DNA from: an uncultured Selenomonadales bacterium
GTDB taxonomy: Bacteria; Bacillota; Negativicutes; Acidaminococcales; Acidaminococcaceae
Reading direction: 5' to 3'
NCBI GenBank assembly: GCA_900314855.1
Contig: OMWZ01000005.1
Span: 1 to 64,000, forward strand
Length of the DNA stretch: 64,000 nt
The number at the start of each line of letters is the position of its first letter. The first letter of the stretch is position 1. Below are positions 43,282 to 52,172 of the stretch, piece by piece. Under the pieces are notes generated by a model that saw nothing but the letters and a program-made list of their open reading frames with translations, did no database searches and had not been told where the DNA came from. A program made the translations under genes and the position numbers.

Positions 43282-44361
43282 CTATCTTGGATGATTTTCT
43301 TTGTATTTTCGGATAAAGAACTGTTTCAGGGCACACTCTGCGGCAGATTGGCGGACGACGCGGTCTTTGCGGAGCCACCGGGAAAAGCAGCCGCCTCCGC
43401 AAAGGGAAAAATAAGAGCAGCGGCGGCAGGGTTCCATGGCGTCGCGGATTTGCTGCCCAACAGTCCGTACTTTCTCCGGATCCCGGCCGGTCCGCACATT
43501 GCCAAGGCGGTACTGGGGCCACCCCACTAGGGAGGAACAGGCGTAAATGTCTCCGCGGACATCGACGAAAGCCGCTTCCCCGCGCATGGCGTAACACTGG
43601 GGAAAGTCATATTGTCCCGTCTGCGCCAGGCGATGTACCCGGTTCTCTTGTGTAAAATGGATCTTGCGGCCTGTCAGTTTTTCCAGATCTTTCATGCGGG
43701 CGTAGGTTTTTTCCAGGGCTTGCGTCATGGCTTCTGCCGTCGGGGCCTGCATGGCAGTCCCGCGGCCTTGTTCGCGTAAGATGTCGAAGCCGACCTGGCG
43801 CACATTCCCATAGAAATGGGCTATATCCGCTATGCCTGGCAGCTCTTCGACAGAGTCGGCTGTCACAACACAGGTCAGGCCCGCGCCAATATCCTGTTTG
43901 GCCAGATTTCGCGCGGCAACGGCCACCAGGTGCGACGAAGAAGAACCGTCCTTGGCGACGCGCATGCGGTCCATCAGGGACGGACGGCCATCACAGGACA
44001 AGCCGAGCGCGACACGGTGCTCATAGAGATAGCGGCCGATTTCCGGTGTTAGCAGGGCTCCGTTGGTTTGGAGCTGCAACTGGGCGTCGTAGTGACTTTC
44101 TTCGATGAGGCGGATCAGTTTCTGAATCAGGCGGTAGCGCAGAAGCGGTTCTCCACCGGAAAACTGGAGCAGGAAACGGCTGCCGCCGCGGCCGGCAAGC
44201 CGGACGGCAGCCACCGCCGTCTCTTCGTCCATATCTTCCGCCGCGATGGAAGCGGCGTAACAATACCGGCAGGCGAAGTTGCAGCGTCCCGTTAGGGTCA
44301 GGACCAGCATCCGTATGGGGGGCAGGTCCCGTTCCGGCAGGCACGGATTATTCGTTGTCAT
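43282..44361 (-). CDS. Radical SAM enzyme with SPASM-type C-terminal Cys region
   Basis: A 359-residue enzyme that cleaves S-adenosylmethionine with a [4Fe-4S] cluster. The radical SAM motif CNFACRYC follows LVLTLTGR near residue 30, with GGEPLLR after it. The C-terminal part has CYAMRGEAAFVDVRGDIYAC, then CRRCSYFSLCGGGC, a SPASM-like arrangement for auxiliary clusters. This resembles enzymes that modify peptides or proteins (anaerobic sulfatase maturases and RiPP enzymes). Start ATG 44361 or GTG 44364, both behind GGAGG. It diverges from TonB2; no sulfatase or obvious peptide substrate is encoded nearby except possibly the small His/Cys-containing protein at 41797. Confidence 0.85.
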   Translation of the reverse strand: MTTNNPCLPERDLPPIRMLVLTLTGRCNFACRYCYAASIAAEDMDEETAVAAVRLAGRGGSRFLLQFSGGEPLLRYRLIQKLIRLIEESHYDAQLQLQTNGALLTPEIGRYLYEHRVALGLSCDGRPSLMDRMRVAKDGSSSSHLVAVAARNLAKQDIGAGLTCVVTADSVEELPGIADIAHFYGNVRQVGFDILREQGRGTAMQAPTAEAMTQALEKTYARMKDLEKLTGRKIHFTQENRVHRLAQTGQYDFPQCYAMRGEAAFVDVRGDIYACSSLVGWPQYRLGNVRTGRDPEKVRTVGQQIRDAMEPCRRCSYFSLCGGGCFSRWLRKDRVVRQSAAECALKQFFIRKYKENHPR

Positions 44362-44452
44362 CACAGTTTTCCTCCATTCCTCTGTCAGGACTTTGCGGCG
44401 TGTCCGTCAAGCCCGGTCTTGGTGCCGATGGACAGCGATGTCCTTATGAATT

Positions 44453-44481
44453 ATATTAAAGCAAATAATAAATAATTTCAA
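44453..44481 (-). promoter_or_regulatory. Promoter of the radical SAM gene
   Basis: On the minus strand TTGAAA (44481-44476) and TAATAT (44458-44453) are 17 bases apart. It is divergent from the TonB2 promoter, with the two -35 elements 10 bases apart. Confidence 0.72.
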
Positions 44482-44491
44482 TAAGGATATA

Positions 44492-44522
44492 TTGACAATA
44501 TACTTGCTATATCCCTTATACT
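44492..44522 (+). promoter_or_regulatory. 19-bp-spacer promoter with dyad before TonB2 (MerR type, class 2)
   Basis: TTGACA at 44492-44497 and TATACT at 44517-44522 are 19 bases apart. The spacer starts ATATACTTGCTATAT (44498-44512), the same arms as at 25220. A wider repeat GGATATA/TATATCC also brackets the -35. This ties TonB2 to the nitrogenase-like operon. Confidence 0.8.
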
Positions 44523-44553
44523 GGCACTGTCAGCTCTGAAGGAGGGAATCGTG

Positions 44554-46518
44554 ATGAAAAAAGTTGGACAGTCCTGTTGCCTGCTAGGGGCCCTTGCGGT
44601 AAGTGGGCTCCTGCTGCAGGGAGTTCGGGCCTATGCGGCGGAACCGCAGGAATATCTCTTGGATCCTTTGGTCATTACGGCACAGCGCAGGGAAACGAAA
44701 GAGCTGGAAACGCCGGCTTCTGTTACGGTTGTGCGGCACGATGACTTTGAAAAACACGGCGATTCGACGGTCATGGAAGCCCTGCGCCGCGTGGCCGGTG
44801 TCACGGACTATTCCTATGGTCCCGGCGGCGACGACGTAGGCAGTTCGTACAGTCGTGTCATGCTGCGCGGCTTTGACAAGGGTGCGTTGGTCATGGTCAA
44901 CGGCGCACCGGTCAATGTCAATAACTATGCCTCGGTCAATTCAATCCCCCTGGACGCCATCGACCGCATCGAAGTCGTCAAAGGCGCCAACTCCGTCCTG
45001 TACGGTCCGGAAGCCTTGGGTGGCGTCATCAACATTATCACGAAAAAAGGAACCGGAAAAACCCGTACGACGATTCGTGCTACTGGCGGCAACTATCGCA
45101 AGGCCTATACGGTCACGACCCAGGGCGACGGATTCCTCTTTTCGTATAACCGGGATTACCTGGATGAGTTCGACCACGCTCAAATGGACCGTCCTTCGGC
45201 CGGAACGTACCGTGTCAATGGAAAGTACCAGCGTTCGAACTTTTTTACGAGCCTGGCGTTGTCGCCGGACTTGCAGCTGAACTGGAACTATGTCAAATTG
45301 GATCCGATGTTCGGACAGCGGGATCTCAAGACCGGAAAGGTCAAGGGGACGCAGTATGACTACGAGGACACGAAACACACGGCCAGCCTCGTTTATACGG
45401 ACAAACCACACCGGATTAAGACCATTCTGTCTTACAACAGTAAAAAAGTGGACGGCCGGTCGATTACGTCTAACGTGGTGAAACGCAGCGCCGATTCCAG
45501 CAACTACACGGTATCCAACCTGTATTTCGATACGCAGAAGGAATGGACTTTCGGCACGGGAGATCGGGACAGCCTGATTGCGGGCGTCACGGGCAAGCAC
45601 GAAAAGTACGACCAGAAGTACGCCAACACGGCGGACAACATCCGGAATAGTTTCGGTGTGTACGCATCGTACCGCAAAGCGTATAACGACCGCTTCAGCA
45701 CGATCCTGGGTTTCCGGGGCGAACACATCGGCCATACGGAGTTCGAAGGCGAAGACCATAACGTGTTGTTGCCACAGTTCCAGTCCTTGTACAAAGTGGA
45801 CGACAAGACGTCATGGTATGTGAATGTCGGCCGCGCGTTTGAAATGCCGGCAATCAACTCCCATACCTCTTCCGGAGGAACGAGCGGGGATATCATCCGT
45901 AAAAATGGAATCAAACCGGAATCAGGCTGGACGTATGAAACGGGGCTGAAGCGCCTGACGGACACATCGTCAGCGAAACTGTCTGTCTTCTACATGGATT
46001 ATAAGAACAAATTCCAGTGGAAATATTTTGATTGGCTGCCGGATCCCAAAAACAAGATTCAGGTCAATCTGGGCAAGTTCCAGAATACGGGCGTCGAGTT
46101 GGAATACCAGAAGAATTTAGGCGACCGTTGGGATTATACCTTGAGTGCTACGTACCAGAATCCGAAATCCCAAGATGAGGAAACGGGCGTCTGGAGCCAG
46201 GAATCGGCTCGCGTCCAGTTGAATGCCAGCGCTGGTTACACGCTGCATAAGTTCCGCACGGACCTGAGCCTGCTTTTCCTTGGCGACCGGGAACCAAGCT
46301 CCTATCGGTATAATGGGGCATCGGCAAGCAAACTAGGACCGGATCACGACTTGAAAAACCGCGTTCTTTTGAATGCGGCGCTCAAATACAGCCCGACGGA
46401 CAACCAGTATGTGCTGCTGAATCTGAACAATATTCTCAATCGGGACGAACCGGTCAGCACCTACGAATACTATGACCTGCCCTTCAACTGGACGGTTACG
46501 TACAACTTCACCTTCTAG
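44554..46518 (+). CDS. TonB-dependent outer-membrane receptor (TonB2)
   Basis: An outer-membrane receptor of 654 residues, standard for the BtuB/haem/siderophore type. A signal peptide (to about residue 29, ending AYAAE), a TonB box in LDPLVITAQRRE, and a plug with VMEALRRVAGVTDYSYG, VMLRGFDKGALVMVNG and IDRIEVVKGANSVLYGPEALGG are present. The barrel ends LPFNWTVTYNFTF. ATG 44554 follows AAGGAGGG. It is expressed from a class 2 MerR-type promoter identical in layout to that of the nitrogenase-like/ABC operon, so it is the best candidate for outer-membrane entry of that operon's ligand. It is closer to textbook receptors than TonB1. Confidence 0.93.
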   Translation: MKKVGQSCCLLGALAVSGLLLQGVRAYAAEPQEYLLDPLVITAQRRETKELETPASVTVVRHDDFEKHGDSTVMEALRRVAGVTDYSYGPGGDDVGSSYSRVMLRGFDKGALVMVNGAPVNVNNYASVNSIPLDAIDRIEVVKGANSVLYGPEALGGVINIITKKGTGKTRTTIRATGGNYRKAYTVTTQGDGFLFSYNRDYLDEFDHAQMDRPSAGTYRVNGKYQRSNFFTSLALSPDLQLNWNYVKLDPMFGQRDLKTGKVKGTQYDYEDTKHTASLVYTDKPHRIKTILSYNSKKVDGRSITSNVVKRSADSSNYTVSNLYFDTQKEWTFGTGDRDSLIAGVTGKHEKYDQKYANTADNIRNSFGVYASYRKAYNDRFSTILGFRGEHIGHTEFEGEDHNVLLPQFQSLYKVDDKTSWYVNVGRAFEMPAINSHTSSGGTSGDIIRKNGIKPESGWTYETGLKRLTDTSSAKLSVFYMDYKNKFQWKYFDWLPDPKNKIQVNLGKFQNTGVELEYQKNLGDRWDYTLSATYQNPKSQDEETGVWSQESARVQLNASAGYTLHKFRTDLSLLFLGDREPSSYRYNGASASKLGPDHDLKNRVLLNAALKYSPTDNQYVLLNLNNILNRDEPVSTYEYYDLPFNWTVTYNFTF

Positions 46519-46540
46519 ACTCCACTTCGGGACATAAAAA

Positions 46541-46580
46541 CGGCGGCCTGCGTTGTCGAAAGACAGCGCAGGCCGTCGGT
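46541..46580. terminator. Hairpin after TonB2
   Basis: GGCCTGCG, then GTC, loop GAAA, GAC, then CGCAGGCC, with two mismatched bases inside the stem. T-runs are poor on either side, so it may be a weak terminator or a stabilising 3' stem between convergent genes. Confidence 0.6.
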
Positions 46581-46599
46581 ATTTGTGGTGTTACCCCGG

Positions 46600-47442
46600 T
46601 TATCTTGCCCACCGGTGGGAAGGCCACAGGACGGGGCAGAAAACCCTGTCCCACAGGCTCCGTTCGGGAGCTACGCCTACGCGCAGGACTTTGCCGCTCC
46701 TTGCGTCCAGGAGGAATTCGGTCTCTGCGCCGTCGTGGGTGGCACGTACCTTATAAAACAAGGGGCTGTTGGACAGATCACCGGCGGGATAGCCGTTCCC
46801 GCGGAACCCCTGGACGCCTTGGGGAGCGTCGCCGTTCCAGCAGGCCCCCTGGCCGCCCTGGGGGGCGTCGCCATTCCAGCAGGCTCCCCGACCGCCCTGA
46901 AGGGAGCGCTGGTTCCACGAGCCTCGCCGGCCGTCGCGGTCATGGTGGAACTTTTGCCACTCTTTCTGTCCCGCCGGACGGCCCTTTTGTTGCCAGGGAC
47001 CGTCGTAGCGGTTCGTTGTTTCCAACAGGACCGATTGGACCTGCAGGGAGCCGGCATCCGTACCCAGGGCTTCCGCCACGCTCTGTCGTGCCTGTTCCGG
47101 CGTGACAAGCTGGATGTTTTCCTTGGCAACGAGGCTGGTCAGGATCTTGCTGCGTGCCTCCATGGCCTCGGCACGGGCCACGTCGTGACGGTAGTACGTG
47201 TAGGCATGGCCGCCGACGCCCAGGATGGCCAGCAGGACGAGGACTGCGCCGGCCTGTTTCCAGCTGCGGGGAGAGCCGAGGCGCTGATACCATTTGCGCG
47301 GTTCTTCCGTAGTGGCGCCTGCTCCAGTATTCTGGGCCGAGGCCGTCGTTTCGTTGGCGCCGCCCGCGGTATCCTGCATCCCTTCAGCATCCGTATCCTT
47401 CGTTTCTTCCGTTTCGTTCGTCCAATCCTTACGTTCCTCCAT
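46600..47442 (-). CDS. PepSY-like membrane-anchored protein with decapeptide repeats
   Basis: A 280-residue protein with an acidic N-terminal cytoplasmic part (rich in E, T, D), one membrane segment near residues 65-83 (AGAVLVLLAILGVGGHAYTY) and an extracytoplasmic part. The latter holds a PepSY-like pattern, VTPEQARQSVAEALGTDAG with LLETT and the closing FYKVRATHDGAETEFLLDARSGKVLRV. It is interrupted by a Gly/Trp/Asn-rich insert with two copies of ACWNGDAPQG and related units. PepSY proteins beside two-component systems often modulate the sensor. It follows the kinase gene on the same strand. ATG 47442 is preceded by AAGGAGG. Confidence 0.72.
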   Translation of the reverse strand: MEERKDWTNETEETKDTDAEGMQDTAGGANETTASAQNTGAGATTEEPRKWYQRLGSPRSWKQAGAVLVLLAILGVGGHAYTYYRHDVARAEAMEARSKILTSLVAKENIQLVTPEQARQSVAEALGTDAGSLQVQSVLLETTNRYDGPWQQKGRPAGQKEWQKFHHDRDGRRGSWNQRSLQGGRGACWNGDAPQGGQGACWNGDAPQGVQGFRGNGYPAGDLSNSPLFYKVRATHDGAETEFLLDARSGKVLRVGVAPERSLWDRVFCPVLWPSHRWAR

Positions 47443-47583
47443 GATTTTTTCCTCCTTGTGAAAATTGGGGTCGAGGCCGGGATTCCCGGCGGATTTCTTT
47501 GCTTTACTTGTATCATAGGGGATGAAGATGAAACGAAAATTAAGAGGGGTGTGTGGCGGGAATTTTTTTGCTCCGGACAGACC

Positions 47584-47611
47584 AAAGGCCACGCCGTAGG
47601 GCATGGCCTTT
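47584..47611 (-). terminator. Hairpin between the kinase and PepSY genes
   Basis: AAAGGCC...GGCCTTT with inner GCC/GGGC pairing lies in the 217-base gap between the two genes. No strong T-run follows on the minus strand, so it could be a partial terminator that lowers PepSY expression. Nothing else is evident in this gap. Confidence 0.45.
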
Positions 47612-47659
47612 GTCCCTGATCCATCGCGGGCGGGGCTGCTCCCTGTCCGTAGTCGGGGA

Positions 47660-49162
47660 TTATGTGGTTGCCGCGGTTTCGGCCTTGGGCAGTTCCAGAA
47701 GAAACGTGCTGCCCTGGCCGGGGGTGGACATGACCCTGTATTTGCCGCCGTGGAGGGAGAGGACGAGCGCCGTGAAGGAAAGCCCCAGCCCCAGGCCCTG
47801 GTGGGTGCGGTGGCTGCGCGACGCATCGGCCTGATAAAAACGGTCCCAGACACGGGCCATCTCTTCTGGCCGCATGCCGAGGCCATCGTCCCGGACGGAC
47901 AGACGGTACGTGGCGCCCTGGTCTTCCAGGGTCAGCGTGACGGTGGAGCGGGCGAATTTCAAGGCGTTGTCGAGCAGGTTCCCCAGGGCGCGCTGGAGCA
48001 GGATGGCATTGCCCCGGACCGGCGCCGGTCCGGCCGGTATCCCCGTGGTCAATGAGATGCCCTTTTGGCGGAACAGGAGCCGGTAGTCCTGCAGGGAATC
48101 GGTTGTGACACGCGCCCAGTCGAGGAGTTCTTTCTGTACGGCGTCCGATTTTTCCAACCGGGCCAGTTCCAGCAGTTGCTGGATCAGGAGGGCCATGCGT
48201 TTGCCCTGGCTGTGGATCGCGCGGAAGCTTTCCTTCGCTTCGTCCACGCTTTCCACGTAAGCGCCGGCATACTCGCTTTCCGCCATGATGGCCGCCACGG
48301 GCGTACGCAGCTCGTGGGACACATCGGAGGAGAAGCGCTTTTCCCGTTCCAGGGATGCCTCGAGGCGGTCGAGCATGGTGTTGAAGGTTTGGGCCATCTG
48401 GTGGAGTTCGTCCTTGCCCGGTGCCAGTTCGATGCGACGGGACAAGTCCTGTTCTTCCCCGATACGGCGCGCGGTCGCGCTGATGATTTCCACGGGCCGG
48501 AAGCCGCGTTTGATGATCCGGTATCCGCCGACGGCGGCAAGAAGGATGAAGAACGGCATCAGAATCAGGAAACTGCGGACCAGGAGGACGGCCTGTTTGG
48601 CGGAGTCGCTTTCCACGGTGACGCTGCGGATCCAGTAGGTCGTACCGTCGGGATGGGAGGGACTGGAGGTGCCCGATAGGTCGGGCAGATCATGATGCAT
48701 GCCGTCCTTCATGCCGGGACCCATGCCCCCCATGCTCCCCATGCCTCCCATACCGCCCTTCATGCCGGGGCCCATGCGCCGGGACAGGTAGCGGGGCTCC
48801 ACGGGCCGGTCCTCATAATGGAAAGTCCTTCCGTTTGCCGTGAATTCCCGCGGCCCCTCGCCCTGGAAGGGCAGCTGGCCGGCGTCGGGCATTCCCTGGG
48901 GAAGCTGGCCGCGAATGACGTTGCCTTCCTTGTCGTAGAGGATGGTATAGATGCCGTCGTCGAAGGGATCGAACCGGTCAGGGGCCTTGACGGCTTTGCC
49001 TAGCTGGTGGCGGACTGTGTCCTGCACGAGGCTGATACGGAGTGTGTCGTTGATCTTCACCATGGCGCCGCCGAGCAGCAGGAAGAGCAGGCACAGCAGG
49101 ATGGTGTACCAGGCGGTGACCCGCACGGCGATGGGGATGTTACGAAACCATTGTTTCCACAT
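47660..49162 (-). CDS. Sensor histidine kinase with Met/Gly-rich sensor loop
   Basis: Membrane kinase of 500 residues. Two membrane segments (about 15-36 and 190-210) enclose a sensor domain. A HAMP region follows, then the dimerisation domain with the phospho-acceptor His in FSSDVSHELRTPVAA, and the ATPase domain with NLLDNALKFA, DDGLGM and GLGLGLSF. The sensor loop holds a run of eight Met in 26 residues (about 130-156, units such as MGPGMKGG), then HH. Met-rich runs of this kind bind Cu(I) or Ag(I) in other proteins, so a copper or silver signal is possible. Partner regulator is encoded 16 bases upstream. Confidence 0.9.
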   Translation of the reverse strand: MWKQWFRNIPIAVRVTAWYTILLCLLFLLLGGAMVKINDTLRISLVQDTVRHQLGKAVKAPDRFDPFDDGIYTILYDKEGNVIRGQLPQGMPDAGQLPFQGEGPREFTANGRTFHYEDRPVEPRYLSRRMGPGMKGGMGGMGSMGGMGPGMKDGMHHDLPDLSGTSSPSHPDGTTYWIRSVTVESDSAKQAVLLVRSFLILMPFFILLAAVGGYRIIKRGFRPVEIISATARRIGEEQDLSRRIELAPGKDELHQMAQTFNTMLDRLEASLEREKRFSSDVSHELRTPVAAIMAESEYAGAYVESVDEAKESFRAIHSQGKRMALLIQQLLELARLEKSDAVQKELLDWARVTTDSLQDYRLLFRQKGISLTTGIPAGPAPVRGNAILLQRALGNLLDNALKFARSTVTLTLEDQGATYRLSVRDDGLGMRPEEMARVWDRFYQADASRSHRTHQGLGLGLSFTALVLSLHGGKYRVMSTPGQGSTFLLELPKAETAATT

Positions 49163-49178
49163 TTTTCGCTCCCGATCT

Positions 49179-49877
49179 TTATTTCTGAGGGGTTCCAGAC
49201 TTCCTGTCGTCTTCCCGGATGGTGTAGCCCATGCCGCGGACCGTCTGGATAAGTTTTACATCGTGGCCTTTGTCGATTTTGCGGCGCAGGTTGTTGATGT
49301 AGACGTCGATCATATTGGAGGCTCCCTCGTAGGAAAAGTCCCATACGTGTTCCTGGATCTGGCCGCGGGAAAGGACGCTGCCGGCGCTGCGGAGCAGGCA
49401 TTCCAGGATGGCATATTCCTTGGCGGTCAGCTCGATGTCCTGGCCGGCACGGCAGACGCGGCGCGTCGAGGTGTCCATGGTCAGGTCGGCGACGCCGATG
49501 GTGTTCGACGTTGCCTTGTAGTTGCGCCGCAGCAGGGCCCGCAACCGCGCCAGCAGCTCCGGAAACTCGAAGGGTTTGACGAGATAGTCGTCCCCGCCGG
49601 CATCCAGTCCGGTGACCTTGTCGTCGAGGGAATCCCGTGCCGTTAGGAAGAGGACCGGCGTGGTGTCGCCCTTGGCACGCAGGCGCTTGACGAGAGTGAA
49701 TCCGTCCAGCTTCGGCATCATGACATCGACGACGAGCACATCGTATTGCGCCACAGCGAACAACTCCAGGGCTTCCTGCCCGTCAAAGGCGCTGTCCACA
49801 CTGTAGTTTTCCTTTTTTAACCGTTTGGTGATGACCTTATTCAGGGTCTCTTCGTCTTCCACAACCAAAACCTTCAT
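49179..49877 (-). CDS. OmpR-family response regulator
   Basis: A 232-residue regulator. The receiver domain has VVEDEETL, the phosphorylated Asp in VLVVDVMMPKLDG, the switch Thr in FLTARDS, and Lys in YLVKPFEF. The C-terminal OmpR winged helix runs from about residue 130 (ELTAKEYAILECLLRSAG...RGQIQEHVWD...VRGMGYTI). ATG 49877 follows GAGGTTG. First gene of the regulator-kinase-PepSY unit; it diverges from fbp. Confidence 0.94.
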   Translation of the reverse strand: MKVLVVEDEETLNKVITKRLKKENYSVDSAFDGQEALELFAVAQYDVLVVDVMMPKLDGFTLVKRLRAKGDTTPVLFLTARDSLDDKVTGLDAGGDDYLVKPFEFPELLARLRALLRRNYKATSNTIGVADLTMDTSTRRVCRAGQDIELTAKEYAILECLLRSAGSVLSRGQIQEHVWDFSYEGASNMIDVYINNLRRKIDKGHDVKLIQTVRGMGYTIREDDRKSGTPQK

Positions 49878-50077
49878 AGTAGCAACCTCAGCTTGTCTGA
49901 ATGGATGGATCTCTTCTCGAGGGGATTCTATGTCTATGCCTCCAGTATAGCAGAATTTGATGAAGGAAAGGTTAAAAATTGCGAAGCGGCGGACTTTTAC
50001 ATCTTTCCATGGAAGGATAATTGATGTACAATAATTACAAATAACATACACAAGAACGAAAATAAGGAAAGGAGGCA

Positions 50078-52015
50078 GTGGCGCCGCGTGTGCCACGAGA
50101 ACACATGGAACAAGGCAATCTTACGGATGCACAGCTGCAATATCTGGATGTATTGTCCCGCCAGTTCCCCAACCAGGCGGCTGTTTTCACGGAAATCATC
50201 AACCTGCAGGCCATCCTGAACCTGCCGAAAGGGACGGAGCATTTTATGAGCGACCTGCACGGCGAGTACGACGCGTTCCTGCATATCCTGAACAACTGCT
50301 CCGGCGTCATCCGGGAAAAGGTGGAGCAGCTGTTCGGCAACACCCTGACGGAACAGGAGCAGAAAGACCTGCTGACGCTCCTGTACTATCCGAAGGAAAA
50401 GATGGATTTTATGGAGCGCGACAAGCCCTTGTCGGAAACATGGGGGAAAATGACGCTGCGCCGCCTGGTACGGCTGGCGAGAATGCTGTCGTCCAAGTAT
50501 ACGCGGTCCAAAGTGCGGAAGGCCATGCCGGAAGAATTCCGGTACGTCATTGACGAATTGATGCATGCCACGCCCGACGAGGACCAGAATCAGTATGCCT
50601 ACCACGCGCGCATTCTCGACACGATTTGGGAGACGGGCAGTTTCCGCCTTTTTGTCGGCGCCCTGTCCTACCTGATCAAGCGCCTTGCCGTGGATCATCT
50701 GCACATTGTCGGCGATATTTACGATCGCGGGCCCCATGCGGATAAAATCATGGACGAACTGATGAAACATCATTCCCTAGACCTGGAGTGGGGGAACCAC
50801 GACGTCCTGTGGATGGGCGCCGCGGCGGGCAGCGAGGCCTGTATCGTCAATGTTATCCGCAATAACGTGCGCTATCACAACTGGGAGATCCTGGAGAACG
50901 GGTACGGTATCTCCCTGCGGAATTTTGTCATGTTCGCCGATAAGTTCTACAATTACCGGGAAAGCAAGGAGCCTTTGGTCAAGGCCATCAATGTCATCCT
51001 CTTCAAATTGGAAGGGCAGGCTGTCCTGCGCCACCCCGAGTGGAACATGGATGACCGGCTGCTGTTCGACAAAATCGATCCTGTCGCCGGGACGGTCCGG
51101 CTTCCGTCGGGGACATATCCGTTGAATACGACCGATTTTCCCACGTTTGACCCTCACGATCCGTACGCGTTGTCTCCGGAAGAGCGGGAAATTGTCGAAG
51201 AATGGCGGCATGACTTCCGCAACAGCGACCGCCTCCAGCAGCACATGCGGTTCTTCTTCAGTCACGGCTCGCTGTACCGCGTCATGAACAACAACCTCAT
51301 GTTCCATGGCGGCGTGCCACTGGACGAGCAGGGCCATTTTCGGCCGGTCACGCTGCAGGGCAGGACCCTGAGCGGGCGCGCCTACATGGACTGGGTGGAT
51401 CATCTGGCCCGCAAGGCGTTCACGCGGCGGAACCAGGAGGACCAGGACTTTTTCTTCTATCTCTGGATCCATCCCGATTCGCCGGTAACAGGCCGCATCA
51501 TCAAGACCTTCGAACGGAGCCTTCTCGACGACGAAACGACGTGGCCCGAACCGCAGGACCCGTACTATCGCCTGCATCGGAAAAAGGAGATCTGCGTCCG
51601 GGTTCTTCACGAATTCGGCCTGGATTCGCCCCAATCGCACATTATCAATGGGCACACGCCGGTCAAGGTGTCCCAGGGGGATACGCCGGTCCGGGCTGAA
51701 GGACGGGAAATCTGCATCGACGGCGGCTTCTGCAAGGCTTACCAAAAATCCACGGGCATCGCGGGATACACGCTGATTTTCAATTCCCACGGTCTGCGCA
51801 TCAAGGCCCACTATCCCTTCCAGGATATCGAGCATGTATTGACGAGCAACGCCGATATCGATTCCATCACGACGCAGGTCGAATTGGAGCCGAAGCGCAT
51901 CATGATTGCCGATACGGACAACGGCCGCCGCCTGCAGCAGCAGATCGACGGACTGGAACTGCTTCTCTACGCCTACCGCAACGGCTGGGTGCTGGAAAAG
52001 CAGGGAAAAAAATAA
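50078..52015 (+). CDS. fbp: Fructose-1,6-bisphosphatase, class III
   Basis: Gluconeogenic phosphatase that hydrolyses fructose 1,6-bisphosphate; class III is typical of Firmicutes. It has 645 residues with TEIINLQAILNLPKGTEHFMSDLHGEYDAFLH near the N-terminus, and metallophosphatase motifs VGDIYDRGPHADKIMD and EWGNHDVLWMG. INGHTPVKVSQGD follows later. The start is uncertain: GTG 50078 has GGAGG only 2 bases away, GTG 50090 is 14 bases away, and ATG 50105 has no clear site. The conserved sequence begins after all three. Confidence 0.95.
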   Translation: MAPRVPREHMEQGNLTDAQLQYLDVLSRQFPNQAAVFTEIINLQAILNLPKGTEHFMSDLHGEYDAFLHILNNCSGVIREKVEQLFGNTLTEQEQKDLLTLLYYPKEKMDFMERDKPLSETWGKMTLRRLVRLARMLSSKYTRSKVRKAMPEEFRYVIDELMHATPDEDQNQYAYHARILDTIWETGSFRLFVGALSYLIKRLAVDHLHIVGDIYDRGPHADKIMDELMKHHSLDLEWGNHDVLWMGAAAGSEACIVNVIRNNVRYHNWEILENGYGISLRNFVMFADKFYNYRESKEPLVKAINVILFKLEGQAVLRHPEWNMDDRLLFDKIDPVAGTVRLPSGTYPLNTTDFPTFDPHDPYALSPEEREIVEEWRHDFRNSDRLQQHMRFFFSHGSLYRVMNNNLMFHGGVPLDEQGHFRPVTLQGRTLSGRAYMDWVDHLARKAFTRRNQEDQDFFFYLWIHPDSPVTGRIIKTFERSLLDDETTWPEPQDPYYRLHRKKEICVRVLHEFGLDSPQSHIINGHTPVKVSQGDTPVRAEGREICIDGGFCKAYQKSTGIAGYTLIFNSHGLRIKAHYPFQDIEHVLTSNADIDSITTQVELEPKRIMIADTDNGRRLQQQIDGLELLLYAYRNGWVLEKQGKK

Positions 52016-52172
52016 GCGGGAAGACGGAAAATTTCCGGCTGCGGCCGGTTTGCATCCCGGCCCAAATTATGGTACTGTTATGGCAGGAAGGCATGACGCC
52101 CTATACAAATAAGGCATTTCTGCCCTGCGGAAACGCGTTTTGCCGTGCCAATACATATTCCAGGAAAGAGTC

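Noticed and set aside
44551-44553. GTG start for TonB2
   Set aside because: ATG 44554 is 3 bases further on with better spacing from AAGGAGGG; the signal peptide is the same either way.
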